From: Variovorax sp. E3 | Lineage (GTDB): Bacteria > Pseudomonadota > Gammaproteobacteria > Burkholderiales > Burkholderiaceae_C | Direction: 5' to 3' | Assembly (NCBI RefSeq): GCF_016082275.1 | Contig: NZ_MOWM01000004.1 | Coordinates: forward strand, 1-64,000 | DNA: 64,000 bases | Part shown: piece after piece, positions 19,402-28,335 of the stretch | Layout: each line of letters opens with the position of its first letter | How positions within the stretch are numbered: position 1 is the stretch's first letter | Program-made: the position numbers and the translations under genes | Notes under the pieces: model-generated | What the model saw: the letters and a program-made list of their open reading frames with translations, nothing else | What the model was told of the DNA's origin: nothing | Database searches by the model: none

Positions 19402-19743
19402 TTACAACCAGCCCTGCTCGCGGGCATCGGCCAATCGGTATGTCAGGTACGCCGCGGCTTCGTCCCGGTCGTAGAAACAGCCGTCGAACAGAAACCCGGA
19501 CTGTAGCGACGGCTTCACCGACAAGACCTTGCCGGCGGCGGTTCTCGCAACCACCACCTCGTCGGGCAACCCGTCGATCACGTGGACCGGCGCGAGCCGT
19601 CCGTCGGCGAAGCGTGACGGGTAGATATGGCCGGTTTCCGCGTTTCGGAACGCGGGGCGGAAGCCAAGGTGACGGTTTTCGCTGCTGATGCCGCCGCTTC
19701 CGCGGTACGTGACGTTTTGCTGCGCAAGGATCGATGGATTCAT
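19402..19743 (-). CDS. Conserved hypothetical protein
   Basis: A 113-residue soluble protein with no motif that I recognise. The composition is that of a real protein: a mixed beta-rich N-terminal half (FRNAETGHIYPSRFADG, VHVIDGLP) and a C-terminal helix containing FYDRDEAAAYL. It lies between the frameshifted regulator and the dehydrogenase pair, and I cannot assign it to either. No signal peptide or membrane segment is visible. Confidence 0.6.
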   Translation of the reverse strand: MNPSILAQQNVTYRGSGGISSENRHLGFRPAFRNAETGHIYPSRFADGRLAPVHVIDGLPDEVVVARTAAGKVLSVKPSLQSGFLFDGCFYDRDEAAAYLTYRLADAREQGWL

Positions 19744-20050
19744 GGCTCACCCCGTGAATGAAGTTGCAGGCTGTCGTGTTCGTGTCCTCCGTGAGCGGCG
19801 CCTTTGGCATGCGGCGCACTGAAACGGATGCTAGGCAGCGCTTCCCGCAATCGGAAGATGGCTGCGCCACATCGCGGTGTTGCCGGCAAGGCAACAACGG
19901 GCGGCACCGCCCGATTGATGCCCGCGCCTCAACCCGGTGGTTCCGCCAAACCGCCTACCGGCAAACGGCAACGCTCCCTAGCATGAATGGCACCGCGGCA
20001 CGCCTGCCCGGCTCCCCAACGCAGCCTCTCACTCTTCGAAGAAAGACCCC
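19744..20050. other. Intergenic region without a recognised gene
   Basis: 307 bases between a minus-strand hypothetical gene and the plus-strand dehydrogenase pair. It should hold both promoters. The only structure I see is short dyads (TTGCCGGCAA near 19880 and CGGGCGG-CA-CCGCCCG at 19898-19913). I found no ORF, RNA gene or repeat. Confidence 0.5.
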
Positions 20051-20803
20051 ATGTCCCTTGACTCCAAGGTTCCCCCCGCGCGGCGAATCTTCCTGAGCCG
20101 CATCGGCGGCGCATCCGGCGCGGCGCTGGCGCTGCCTGCGTTGCTCGGCGGACTCGCGCCATCGCCCGTGCCTGCGCAAGCCGCCACCGCCGTCGCCAGC
20201 GGCGCGCAGACCCGACCCGCGGGCTACCTTTCGCTTGGCCCGCAGGAGGGTGCGTGCGTCGAAGCACTGATCAACGTGATGTGCCCGGCCGATGCGCTCA
20301 CGCCCAACGGTGTCGACTGCGGCCTGCATGTCTACATCGACCGGCAACTGGCGGGCGCGTGGGGCCGCGGCGACCAGCTCTACCGGCAGGGCCCCTGGCA
20401 CCCCGGCAAGCCGCAGCACGGCTACCAGTCGCCGCTCACGCCCGAGCAGCATTTCAAGGAAGGTATCGCGGTGCTGCGGCACGAGACCCAGCGCCGCACG
20501 GGCAAGGCCATCGAGCAGCTCGAGCCCGCGCCGCTCGATTCGTTGCTGCAGGACGTCGCGGCCGGCCGGTGCGACGACGACCCGCGCTTCCCGCTCGGCG
20601 CGTGGTTCAACGACGCCTTCTATCCGCTGTTCGTCCAGGCTTGCTTCGCCGACCCGATCTACGGCGGCAACCGCGACAAGGTCTTCTGGCGCTCGGTGGG
20701 CTTTCCCGGCTTGCCCGCGCTGCATGCACGCAACGTCGTCGAGTTTCGCGGCCGGCCCGTTCCCGTCGCGGCCACGCCCCAATCGATCGAGGACTTCAGC
20801 TGA
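20051..20803 (+). CDS. Gluconate 2-dehydrogenase subunit 3-family protein (Tat-exported)
   Basis: Small accessory subunit of a membrane-bound flavin dehydrogenase, 250 residues. The N-terminus PPARRIFLSRIGG plus a hydrophobic segment is a twin-arginine signal, so it is exported folded, probably together with the GMC subunit encoded 17 bases downstream, which has no signal of its own. The body has the subunit-3 features VEALINVMCPAD, the GLHVYIDRQLAG segment and the FYPLFVQACFADPIYGGN motif. The usual third partner, a multiheme cytochrome c subunit, is not next to it. Confidence 0.85.
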   Translation: MSLDSKVPPARRIFLSRIGGASGAALALPALLGGLAPSPVPAQAATAVASGAQTRPAGYLSLGPQEGACVEALINVMCPADALTPNGVDCGLHVYIDRQLAGAWGRGDQLYRQGPWHPGKPQHGYQSPLTPEQHFKEGIAVLRHETQRRTGKAIEQLEPAPLDSLLQDVAAGRCDDDPRFPLGAWFNDAFYPLFVQACFADPIYGGNRDKVFWRSVGFPGLPALHARNVVEFRGRPVPVAATPQSIEDFS

Positions 20804-20819
20804 AAAGGCCTGACCCATC

Positions 20820-22580
20820 ATGACAAAGAAACTCAAAAAGCGATCCGTCGTCTTCGTCGGCGGCGGCCTCACCGCCGCTCTGGCCGCGCGGCAGATGATG
20901 AGTTCCGGCATCGACGTGCTGGTGCTCGAGCGCGGCGGCGACCTCGCCGGAAGCGCCGCCGCCACGCTGCCCAGCCAGCGCGACGAATTGCGCTGGGGCG
21001 TGCGCAATGGCCTGGTCCAGAACTGGGCCAACGAAACCTACACGCTGCGCCATGCCCACGATGAACAGGCGCTGCCCGTGCGGCGCATGGAAGCGTTTCT
21101 GCCTGGCGAAGGCATGGGCGGCGCGGCCAACCACTGGAACGGGCAGACCTGGCGCTGGGCGGAGTACGACCCCACCTTGCGCACCCGCCTCGAGTCGCGC
21201 TACGGCAAGGCCGCGATCCCGCGCGACATGACAGTGCAGGACTGGGGCATCGGGTATGCCGAAATGGAGCCGTACCACGACCTTTTCGAGCGGCTCTTCG
21301 GCATCGCGGGGCAGGCTGGCAACATTGACGGTCGGCTGGTGGATGGCGGCAACCCTTTCGAAGCGCCGCGCCAGCGCGACTTTCCGCAAAAGCCGCTCGA
21401 GATCCTCGAGTCGGGTCGCATCTTCCAGGCCGCCGCGCAAAGCCTCGGCTACAAGCCCTTTCCGCTGCCCGCGGGCAACTCCCCGCGCGCGTACACCAAC
21501 CCGGACGGCATGCACTTGGCGGCGTGCCAGTACTGCGGCCACTGCGAACGCTTCTTCTGCGAGGCCAATGCCAAGGCCAGCCCGGCAGTGCTGCTCTATC
21601 CGCTGCTGCAGAAGAACCCGGACTTCGAGATACGGCTCCACTCGCAGGTGACGGGCCTTGTCTACGACCGGCACGCCAGGCGCGTCACCGCCGTGCGCTT
21701 CATCGACCTGCATACCGCGCAGGAATACGAACAGCCCGCCGACGTGGTCGTCCTCTCGGGTTTCACCATGACGAACACCAAGCTGTTGCTCACGAGCGGC
21801 ATCGGTCGGCCCTACGACCCGAAGACCGGCAAGGGCGTGGTTGGCAAGAACTTCTGCTACCAGGTGATGTCGTCGGTGCCCGTGTTTTTCAAGGACCGCT
21901 GGATCAACCCCTTCATGGCCACGGGCGCATCGCAGATGGTGGTCGACGAATTCAATGGCGACAACTTCGACCATGCGGGCCTCGGCTTCTTCGGCGGCGG
22001 ATACATCTATTCGAACGTGACGAACGGCCGGCCGATCAACGCGCGGCTGCAGCCGGCCGGCACGCCCCGATGGGGTTCGGCGTGGAAGCAGGCCAACGCC
22101 GACTGGTATGCGCACGCCTTCAACGTTGCAGTGCATGGCAGCAACTATCCGCACCGCGAGAACTACCTCGATCTCGACCCGAACTACCGTGACGTCTATG
22201 GCATGCCGCTGCTGCGCATGACCTTCAACTTCCACGACAACGACCGCCGCATGAGCGAGTACGTGACCAGCAAGGCCGCCGGCATCGCGCGCGCCATGGG
22301 CGCCACGACGGTCGGCACGCCGCAGCCGCGGCGCGGGGACTTCGATGCGAGGCAGTACCAGACCACGCACACGACGGGTGGCACGATCATGGGGGCGGAC
22401 CCGGCCACCAGCGTGGTGTCGCCTCGGCTGCAGCACTGGGACGCGCAGAACCTGTTCGTGGTCGGCGCATCGGTCTACCCGCACAACGCCGGCTACAACC
22501 CGACAGGCCCGCTCGCGGCGCTGGCGTTGCGCCTGGGGGACGACCTCATGCGGTACGCCAAGCAGCCGCGGATGCTGTGA
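20820..22580 (+). CDS. GMC-family oxidoreductase (gluconate 2-dehydrogenase-like flavoprotein)
   Basis: FAD-dependent dehydrogenase of 586 residues that oxidises an alcohol or sugar and passes electrons on. The N-terminus has the dinucleotide motif VVFVGGGLTAALAARQM; GEGMGGAANHWNGQTWRW is the GMC substrate/FAD segment; the C-terminus holds THTTGGTIMGAD and YPHNAGYNPTGPLAAL with the family His/Asn region. It pairs with the preceding Tat-exported subunit. A cysteine-rich patch (CQYCGHCERFFC, about residue 237) resembles that of related membrane dehydrogenases. The substrate is unknown. Confidence 0.87.
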   Translation: MTKKLKKRSVVFVGGGLTAALAARQMMSSGIDVLVLERGGDLAGSAAATLPSQRDELRWGVRNGLVQNWANETYTLRHAHDEQALPVRRMEAFLPGEGMGGAANHWNGQTWRWAEYDPTLRTRLESRYGKAAIPRDMTVQDWGIGYAEMEPYHDLFERLFGIAGQAGNIDGRLVDGGNPFEAPRQRDFPQKPLEILESGRIFQAAAQSLGYKPFPLPAGNSPRAYTNPDGMHLAACQYCGHCERFFCEANAKASPAVLLYPLLQKNPDFEIRLHSQVTGLVYDRHARRVTAVRFIDLHTAQEYEQPADVVVLSGFTMTNTKLLLTSGIGRPYDPKTGKGVVGKNFCYQVMSSVPVFFKDRWINPFMATGASQMVVDEFNGDNFDHAGLGFFGGGYIYSNVTNGRPINARLQPAGTPRWGSAWKQANADWYAHAFNVAVHGSNYPHRENYLDLDPNYRDVYGMPLLRMTFNFHDNDRRMSEYVTSKAAGIARAMGATTVGTPQPRRGDFDARQYQTTHTTGGTIMGADPATSVVSPRLQHWDAQNLFVVGASVYPHNAGYNPTGPLAALALRLGDDLMRYAKQPRML

Positions 22581-22604
22581 TGCGCTCGACGCGGCGCTGC
22601 ACCG

Positions 22605-23795
22605 TTACTTGCCGATGTGCGCTGCCCGGCCCACCGACAGCCCGAGCGCGCACATGACCAGGCACAGCACCGCGCAGGCAATCAGCGGAGCGGTCCAGCC
22701 TCGCGCGGCTTCATGCAGATAGCCCACAAGCGTCGGACCCACGGCCGCAAGCAGGTAACCGATGCTTTGCGACATGCCCGACAGCGATGCTGCAACCTGC
22801 TGCGAACCCGCGCGCAAGCCGACGAAGGCCAGACTCAGGATCAGCGCCGAGCCCATGCCCATGCCGAAGGCAAAGACCCAGAGCGCCGCGAACGCTGGTG
22901 CCACCAGCAGCCCCGCCAGCCCCACGGCGCTGAGCGCGGGCGAAGCAAAGGCGATCCACCGTTGATCGGGCATGCGTTGCAGCAGCGGCATCAGCAGCAG
23001 CGCAGGCACGGCGCCAGCCAGTTGCATCCACCCGTGCAGCGCGCCAGCGCGTGCGCTCGAATCACCCGCTTCCTGCAGGATCGACGGCAGCCACGCGATG
23101 GCGGCGAAATAGATGAAGCAGGTCAGGCCCAGGTAGGCCGCCACCTGCCAGGCCAGCGGCGCTTTCCAGACCGATGCGCGTGGCTTGCCGGGCGACAGGC
23201 CAGGTGCGGACACCGTGCGCGAGCGCAACTGCGGCAGCCACAGCAGCGCCGCGCCCAGCGGCAGCAGGACGACGGTGGCGAGCGAGGCCGGCCAACCCGC
23301 GCCGAGCGCGCGGTCCAGCGGTACCGCAACGGCCGACATCACGCCCGCGGAGGCAATCATCGCAAGCGCATAGCAGGCCGTGAGCTTGGCCACGTGGTAC
23401 GGAAAGTCGCGCTTGAGCAGGCTTGGCAGCAGCACATTGGCAATGGCGATCGCGCCACCGATCACGCACGTTCCCGTGTAAAGCGCCGTTGCGGTGCCCG
23501 TCGAGCGCACGCCAATGCCCGCGACCAGCAACATCAGCGCGGCGAACAGCACGCGTTCGAGGCCGTAGCGGTGCGCAACGGGCGCCGCCACCGGCGACAC
23601 CACGGCGAAGGCCAACAGCGGCAGCGTGGTCAGCAGGCCGGCCTGCGAGGCGCTGAGTCCGAAGCTCGCGCGAATGGGTTCGAGCAACGGGCCGAGCGCG
23701 GTGATCGGTGCCCGCAGGCTGGCGGCGATGAGGAGAATGCCGGCGATGAGAAGCGCGGGGCGGTGCAGGCGCAATACCGGCGTCGAGGAATGCAT
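22605..23795 (-). CDS. MFS transporter, CynX/NimT type
   Basis: Inner-membrane transporter of the major facilitator superfamily, 396 residues with about twelve hydrophobic helices. The start RAPITALGPLLEPI and the long first loop are typical of the CynX/NimT (cyanate and 2-nitroimidazole) subfamily, whose substrates vary widely. It is divergent from an AraC regulator whose reading frame starts within 60 bases, so the regulator probably controls it, as in many efflux pairs. Direction of transport is not certain. Confidence 0.85.
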   Translation of the reverse strand: MHSSTPVLRLHRPALLIAGILLIAASLRAPITALGPLLEPIRASFGLSASQAGLLTTLPLLAFAVVSPVAAPVAHRYGLERVLFAALMLLVAGIGVRSTGTATALYTGTCVIGGAIAIANVLLPSLLKRDFPYHVAKLTACYALAMIASAGVMSAVAVPLDRALGAGWPASLATVVLLPLGAALLWLPQLRSRTVSAPGLSPGKPRASVWKAPLAWQVAAYLGLTCFIYFAAIAWLPSILQEAGDSSARAGALHGWMQLAGAVPALLLMPLLQRMPDQRWIAFASPALSAVGLAGLLVAPAFAALWVFAFGMGMGSALILSLAFVGLRAGSQQVAASLSGMSQSIGYLLAAVGPTLVGYLHEAARGWTAPLIACAVLCLVMCALGLSVGRAAHIGK

Positions 23796-23851
23796 GGTGT
23801 TTGAAGTGAGGCTGCGTGGGCTATGAATCTATCGATCGCGTGCCATGTTCG

Positions 23852-24691
23852 ATGCCAGCCGACCGACAGATGATTGGCAAATCCGGTCAAATCGAGGGCG
23901 TGACCACGCACCATCCCCACCCCTGGCGCTTCGAGTTCGACAAGATGGCGTCGCCGGCCGCGGCGCTCCGGATCCGCACGCGCGGGCAGCCCGAGGCGCT
24001 GGCGATGCATGCGCACCCGCAGGGCCAGTTGGTGATGGTCGCGCGTGGCGCCATGACCTGCGAAGTGCCCGGTGCGCTGTGGATGGCGCCCGTGCATGGC
24101 GGCCTCTGGATACCGGGCGGTGTGCCGCATGGCAATCGCGTCACGGCCGATGCAGACGTCTGCTTTCTGTTCGTTGCGCAAGATGCGGCGTCCATGCCGT
24201 CAGCCTGCTGCGCGCTGGGAATAAGCCCCTTGCTGCGCGAACTGGTCCTGCATCTCGCGGACCTCCCAGAGCCGCAGGGCGCCGAGACGGAGCGCCTGCA
24301 CGGGGTCCTCCTGGACCAGCTCGTGCGCGCACCTTCGGAATCGATGCACTTGCCAGTGTCGGACGAACCGCGCCTGCGCCGCATGGTCGATGCGTTGATG
24401 CAGGACCCCTCCGACCGCACCAGCACCGCGCAGTGGGCGTCGCGCCTGGCCATGAGCGAGCGTACCTTCACGCGGTTGGTGTTGCAGGAGACCGGCATGT
24501 CCTTCGGCCGCTGGCGCCAGCGGCTCCACCTGATCGTGGCGCTGCAGTGGCTCTCTTCGGGCATGCCGGTACAGCAGGTGGCCGGCGAGCTGGGCTACGA
24601 CTCGGTGAGCGGGTTCATCGCTATGTTCAGGAAGACGATGGGCAAGCCGCCGGCGCGCTACCTGGCCGAACGGCGGCCGGGCGGGCCGTAA
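23852..24691 (+). CDS. AraC-family transcriptional regulator
   Basis: A cupin-AraC regulator. The N-terminal half has cupin features (HAHPQGQLVMVARGAM, WIPGGVPHGNRV) and the C-terminal 100 residues are the double helix-turn-helix (AQWASRLAMSERTFTRLVLQETG and VAGELGYDSVSGFIAMFRKTMGKPPARYL). The frame is open from a GTG at 23816, but that would leave only 20 bases from the divergent MFS gene, so I prefer the ATG at 23852 (280 residues); 23870 is also possible. No clear ribosome binding site decides this. It probably regulates the neighbouring exporter. Confidence 0.85.
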   Translation: MPADRQMIGKSGQIEGVTTHHPHPWRFEFDKMASPAAALRIRTRGQPEALAMHAHPQGQLVMVARGAMTCEVPGALWMAPVHGGLWIPGGVPHGNRVTADADVCFLFVAQDAASMPSACCALGISPLLRELVLHLADLPEPQGAETERLHGVLLDQLVRAPSESMHLPVSDEPRLRRMVDALMQDPSDRTSTAQWASRLAMSERTFTRLVLQETGMSFGRWRQRLHLIVALQWLSSGMPVQQVAGELGYDSVSGFIAMFRKTMGKPPARYLAERRPGGP

Positions 24692-24703
24692 GGCCCGCGG
24701 GGC

Positions 24704-25111
24704 TTACTTCACCGGAATGAAGAAGTCCATGCCCTTGTCCTTGATGAGCGTCACGATGAACTTGGCTGGCTGCGTGCTGCTGGCGTTGCGGCCCACCGTG
24801 TGGATGTCGTTCGGCCCTTCGTAGAAGGTTTGTCCCTTGGTGAGGGTGACCTCCTTGCCGCCCTTGACGCCCATCACGATCGAGCCTTCCAGCACGTAGA
24901 CGAACGCATGTGCGTCGTGGCGGTGCACCGGGTCGACGGCGCCCGGCGGGTAGTCCACGTTGATCATCAGCACTTCCTTGCCCGGAATGTTGGGCAGGTC
25001 GCGCGTGAGCAGCGGCGTCACGACGGCCTCGGGCGCGGCCATCGCGTGCTGCGCCAGTGCCACGCCGCAGGCCAGCAGCAGGTGTTTTCCAGTTTTTCCG
25101 AATGCGGACAT
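24704..25111 (-). CDS. Exported cupin-domain protein
   Basis: A 135-residue single-domain cupin with a signal peptide (hydrophobic core LLLACGVALAQHAMA). The metal-binding motif is complete: HRHDAHAFVYVLEG in motif 1 (two His then Glu), and motif 2 contains GPNDIHTV. The frame is open upstream, but the ATG at 25111 has GGAAAG before it and gives the export signal, so I chose it. Such periplasmic cupins often act as small isomerases, quercetinase-like enzymes or sensors; the function is open. Confidence 0.8.
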   Translation of the reverse strand: MSAFGKTGKHLLLACGVALAQHAMAAPEAVVTPLLTRDLPNIPGKEVLMINVDYPPGAVDPVHRHDAHAFVYVLEGSIVMGVKGGKEVTLTKGQTFYEGPNDIHTVGRNASSTQPAKFIVTLIKDKGMDFFIPVK

Positions 25112-25270
25112 GTTTCTTTCCTTCAAAGGGCTCCTGCCGTGCGGGGCCGGGTTGCACATCGCGGACGCGATGCGTCGGTCTTTCTCACGGACGACTGTGC
25201 CCGCTGAACGCTCGCGTGCCAGTCTCTGGTAGTCGCAGGTGCGCCTGCCTCTTTTGGAGGGCATGCCCGG

Positions 25271-25875
25271 CTAGAAGCGCCGCGCGTAGCGCAGCTGAAT
25301 GAAGTTTTCGCCGGGGTTCGGGTGCTTGATGCCCGCGTCGAGAAATGCTCGATGCGCAAGGCGATCTCGTGTTCGCGCCGGTCGCCGAAGCTTCGGCCGA
25401 TTGCCAGATGGGTGCCGAAGTTCAAGTTCGTGGAAAAGCTCTTTTGCCGCGTACGGTAGACCGATGAGGTCGCCGTGAGCCCTACGCCCGCTTCGGCGAA
25501 CCAGGGCGACGCGCCGTCGTCGGGACGCCAGCGAAGCACGGGCACGACCGCGAGTTGCGACAACTGCGAGAGACCGACCCGGTCCTGCGACGAGATGTTC
25601 CAGTATGCGTACGAGGCTTCGAGGTAGCTACCGAGCGCGCCGGTGCCGAGTGTCCATCGGTAGGGCAAGTCCCAGGTGAGGCCGGCCGTCAGCGTTCGCG
25701 TGCCGTGTGCCGAGCCGGCCTGCACGAAGACGGAAGAGGGCTTGAATGCCTCCTGTGCAGAGGCACCTGGGAAGTGGCACAGGCAGATGGCTGCACCGAT
25801 GAAAGCACGCGTGAAGCGGCGTTTGAGATGGAGCGATGGCCTGAGGAAGGCCGGGCAAGGGAGGGCGTCGATCAT
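25271..25875 (-). pseudogene. pagL: Lipid A 3-O-deacylase PagL, frameshifted before the catalytic Glu
   Basis: PagL is an outer-membrane beta-barrel that removes the 3-O acyl chain of lipid A. A signal peptide (residues 1-41) precedes beta-strand-like sequence of the family and the HFS motif that holds the catalytic His and Ser. One base is then lost near 25338: the other frame continues AGIKHPNPGENFIQLRYARRF and a stop at 25271, the normal PagL ending including the catalytic Glu of GEN. As sequenced the protein runs out of frame to 25123. If the base is truly missing, the deacylase is dead. Confidence 0.85.
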
Positions 25876-26017
25876 GTGAATGGCAGCCGGGCTGACGTTT
25901 TGAATTGAACGCAGGCGGTTGTGCCTGTCGCAAGTCGAGCGTAGAGAAACCCGGCGCCGAGCGGATGCGCCAGAAGAGAGGCTTCAGGGGCCCCTCTTTG
26001 GCCGGTGAACGTTCAGA

Positions 26018-27148
26018 TCACCAGAGGCTTTCGAGCAGCGTGTCGAGCTTCACGCTCGCGTTGTTGCCCAGGTCCGCGACCTCGTTGGGGTAGTTCTGCT
26101 TCAACAGCCTGGCCACTTCAGGGAGCCGCGCGATGTCGAGGTCGAAGGCGCCGATGCGGTCCGGCAAGCCAAGCGACTTCACCACGCTTGCGATCCGGTC
26201 GGCCAGTTGGGCCGCCGCGTCTTCACCGCGCGCCGCGTCCGATGAACTCGGCGCAAAAATGCCCAGCTTGTCGCCATAGAAGTCCGCGCACGCGCGGATC
26301 ACCGGGGCCAGCGTGATGCATGAGGTCGCGCTGTGAGGCAGGCCGAAGGTGCCGCCCAGGATGTGGCCGATACGGTGGCTCAGGCCATAGATGACCGAGG
26401 CAGGCGAGAAGTAGCACTGCCACGCAGCCAACTGCAGCTGCAACAAGTCATCGGGCGTCACCAACCCCTGGTCGATTGCCTCGCGCGTCGACAGGGCATT
26501 CGGCCACTTCTGCAGCACGGCAAGAAAGCGCGCCAGGCCGCTCGCCGCCATGACCGCGTGCGGATGCTCTTTCGTGACTTTGCGCATACCCTCCACCGCG
26601 TGATCCATGCCCTTGACGGCGGAGGAAAGCAGCAGCGCACGCGGCGTGTCCAGCAGCAGCACAGGGTCGATCACGACCACCTTGGGCACAGTCTCTCGCA
26701 CTGCGTAGCTGCGTTTGAACTTCTGCGGCCCGTCGGTCTCCGTGATGCCGAAGTAGTGCGAGAACTCGGAACCGGACAGCGTGGTCGGCAGGGCTGCGAT
26801 CGGCAGGTAGCGCCCGGTCTTCTCATGATGCAGGTGCGACACCGCCTTTGCCGCGTCGAGCACCGAGCCACCGCCCAGCGCAAGGATGGATCCGGCGCCG
26901 GCTTGCAGGCAGGCCTCAAGCCCGTTCTGCACAGCGATGTCGGGCACATGCGCCGGAAGGTCCGTGAAGGTGCCCGCGTCCTGCTTCAGGTTGGGTTGCA
27001 CGCAGGTACGGTGCAGCTTGGCCAGCGGCTCGACCGTGAACGTGATCGGTCGCTGGATGTCGTGGTCGCCCAGCCGCGCGACGGCGCCCTGCAGGATGTG
27101 GCGTCCCCAGAAGACGCCTTCTTGCGGCAAGCAGTTCAAGTGATTCAT
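26018..27148 (-). CDS. Maleylacetate reductase / iron-containing alcohol dehydrogenase family
   Basis: NAD(P)H-dependent reductase of the Fe-ADH fold, 376 residues from the ATG at 27148. It shows the nucleotide motif ALGGGSVLDAAKA and the metal or active-site region GMDHAVEG and LSHRIGHILGGTFGLPHS. Maleylacetate reductases, which convert maleylacetate to 3-oxoadipate after hydroquinone ring cleavage, belong here. The neighbouring LysR, WrbA and LinE/MhqO-type dioxygenase support that reading over a simple alcohol dehydrogenase. The upstream frame is open but unsupported. It is preceded by a promoter-like element with a perfect dyad at 27230-27247. Confidence 0.8.
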   Translation of the reverse strand: MNHLNCLPQEGVFWGRHILQGAVARLGDHDIQRPITFTVEPLAKLHRTCVQPNLKQDAGTFTDLPAHVPDIAVQNGLEACLQAGAGSILALGGGSVLDAAKAVSHLHHEKTGRYLPIAALPTTLSGSEFSHYFGITETDGPQKFKRSYAVRETVPKVVVIDPVLLLDTPRALLLSSAVKGMDHAVEGMRKVTKEHPHAVMAASGLARFLAVLQKWPNALSTREAIDQGLVTPDDLLQLQLAAWQCYFSPASVIYGLSHRIGHILGGTFGLPHSATSCITLAPVIRACADFYGDKLGIFAPSSSDAARGEDAAAQLADRIASVVKSLGLPDRIGAFDLDIARLPEVARLLKQNYPNEVADLGNNASVKLDTLLESLW

Positions 27149-27178
27149 GTCGATCCGGCTCTTGTATTTCAGAGCCCA

Positions 27179-27250
27179 CAAGATAGGTCGGCGGCACAGT
27201 GGCCACAAGCCGTCGTTCGGCAAACGCAGCGTCCATGTGCATGGACGACG
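27179..27250 (-). promoter_or_regulatory. Putative LysR-controlled promoter of the maleylacetate reductase gene (class C)
   Basis: On the plus strand: CAAGATAGG (27179-27187), 17 bases, ACAAGC (27205-27210), 18 bases, then an operator region holding the perfect dyad CGTCCATG-TG-CATGGACG (27230-27247). The spacing matches the promoters at 30845 and 34517 exactly, although the element sequences are less well conserved. Read on the minus strand, it would give an upstream operator centred near -65 of the reductase gene. Confidence 0.45.
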
Positions 27251-27282
27251 ACGGGCTCGTGCGGCCCGCCGCGCGAGGCGGC

Positions 27283-28266
27283 CTACGCGGAGCGCGATGG
27301 GTGGTCGAACGCCGTGATCACCGGGATTTCCACAGCCAGGAAATCCACCAGCGAACGCACCGCCGGCAGCAGCCCGGTGCGAAACGGAATGAGCGCCGAG
27401 ATGCGCGCGTCCGCCGCCGACCAGTCGGGGAGCAACTGCTGCAGCGCACCGGTTCTCAGTTCCGAGCGGCAGATGTAGCCCGGCAGCGCCGCGATGCCCA
27501 GGTTGGCGCACGCCGCTTCCTTCAGCGCGACCATGTTGTTGCTCTGGAAGCGCGGGTCGATGGGCATGACCACCTCTTCGCCGTGCGGCCCTCGCAGCGG
27601 CCACTGCATGGGGCCGTTTCGCACCATCGCGATGGTTGCGTGCTGCGCCAGGTCGGCAGGGCTTTCAGGCACGCCCATCTTCTGCAGGTAGGCGGGGCTC
27701 GCGAACAGGTACCACGGCACGTCGGAGAGCGCGCGCTGCACGAGCGTGGAGTTCTGCAGCGGGGCAGTGTGGCCGCGGATTGCCAGGTCGAAGCCTTCGC
27801 CCACGATGTCCACGTAGCGGTCGGTCGCGATCTCGATCACGCGCACCTTCGGGTACTGGTTGAGGAAGACTGGAAGTACCTCGCGCAAGGCGAACTGGGC
27901 AATCTCGACGGCTGTCGTCAGCCGGATCACGCCGCTGGGCTCGGTCAGGCGCTGGCGCACCGCTTCCTCGGCGACGTCGGAGCTGTGCAGCATCGCCACC
28001 GCGTACTCGTAGAACTCCTTGCCGATGTCGGTCATGCCGAACTGGCGCGAGGTCCGGTTGAGAAGGCGCACGCCCAGGTAGCTCTCGAGCTCCTGGACGC
28101 GATGGCTCAGTGTCGACTTCGGCAGGCGCAGTGCGGCACCTGCGGCCGTGAACCCGCCTCGGTCGACGACCTGTACGAAGTAGTACACATCCTTCAGATC
28201 CAGCATCGGCGGCCAGGGCAAGAGGCAGAAAAATGCCGCGGAGCGCGGCACGGCTGGCGCAAGCAT
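27283..28266 (-). CDS. LysR-family transcriptional regulator
   Basis: A 327-residue LysR regulator with the winged helix GGFTAAGAALRLPKSTLSHRVQELESYLGVRLLNRTSR near residues 34-70 and a C-terminal effector domain (VIRLTTAVEIAQFALREVLPVFLNQYPKVRV). It lies between the WrbA gene and the maleylacetate reductase gene, all in one direction. Position and the LTTR-like promoters at 27179, 30845 and 34517 make it the likely activator of the hydroquinone genes, analogous to LinR or PcpR. The effector would be a hydroquinone or quinone (inference). Confidence 0.88.
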   Translation of the reverse strand: MLAPAVPRSAAFFCLLPWPPMLDLKDVYYFVQVVDRGGFTAAGAALRLPKSTLSHRVQELESYLGVRLLNRTSRQFGMTDIGKEFYEYAVAMLHSSDVAEEAVRQRLTEPSGVIRLTTAVEIAQFALREVLPVFLNQYPKVRVIEIATDRYVDIVGEGFDLAIRGHTAPLQNSTLVQRALSDVPWYLFASPAYLQKMGVPESPADLAQHATIAMVRNGPMQWPLRGPHGEEVVMPIDPRFQSNNMVALKEAACANLGIAALPGYICRSELRTGALQQLLPDWSAADARISALIPFRTGLLPAVRSLVDFLAVEIPVITAFDHPSRSA

Positions 28267-28335
28267 AGCGCCAGAGGAGCGCCGCGCAAGATGCCCCGCA
28301 GCAAGCCTGCGTCGGGAAATTGCCGCGGCGATGCC

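Noticed and set aside
19879-19913. Dyads upstream of the GMC dehydrogenase pair as a terminator
   Set aside because: The loop of the stronger dyad is only 2 bases and there is no T tract, so a hairpin terminator is unlikely.
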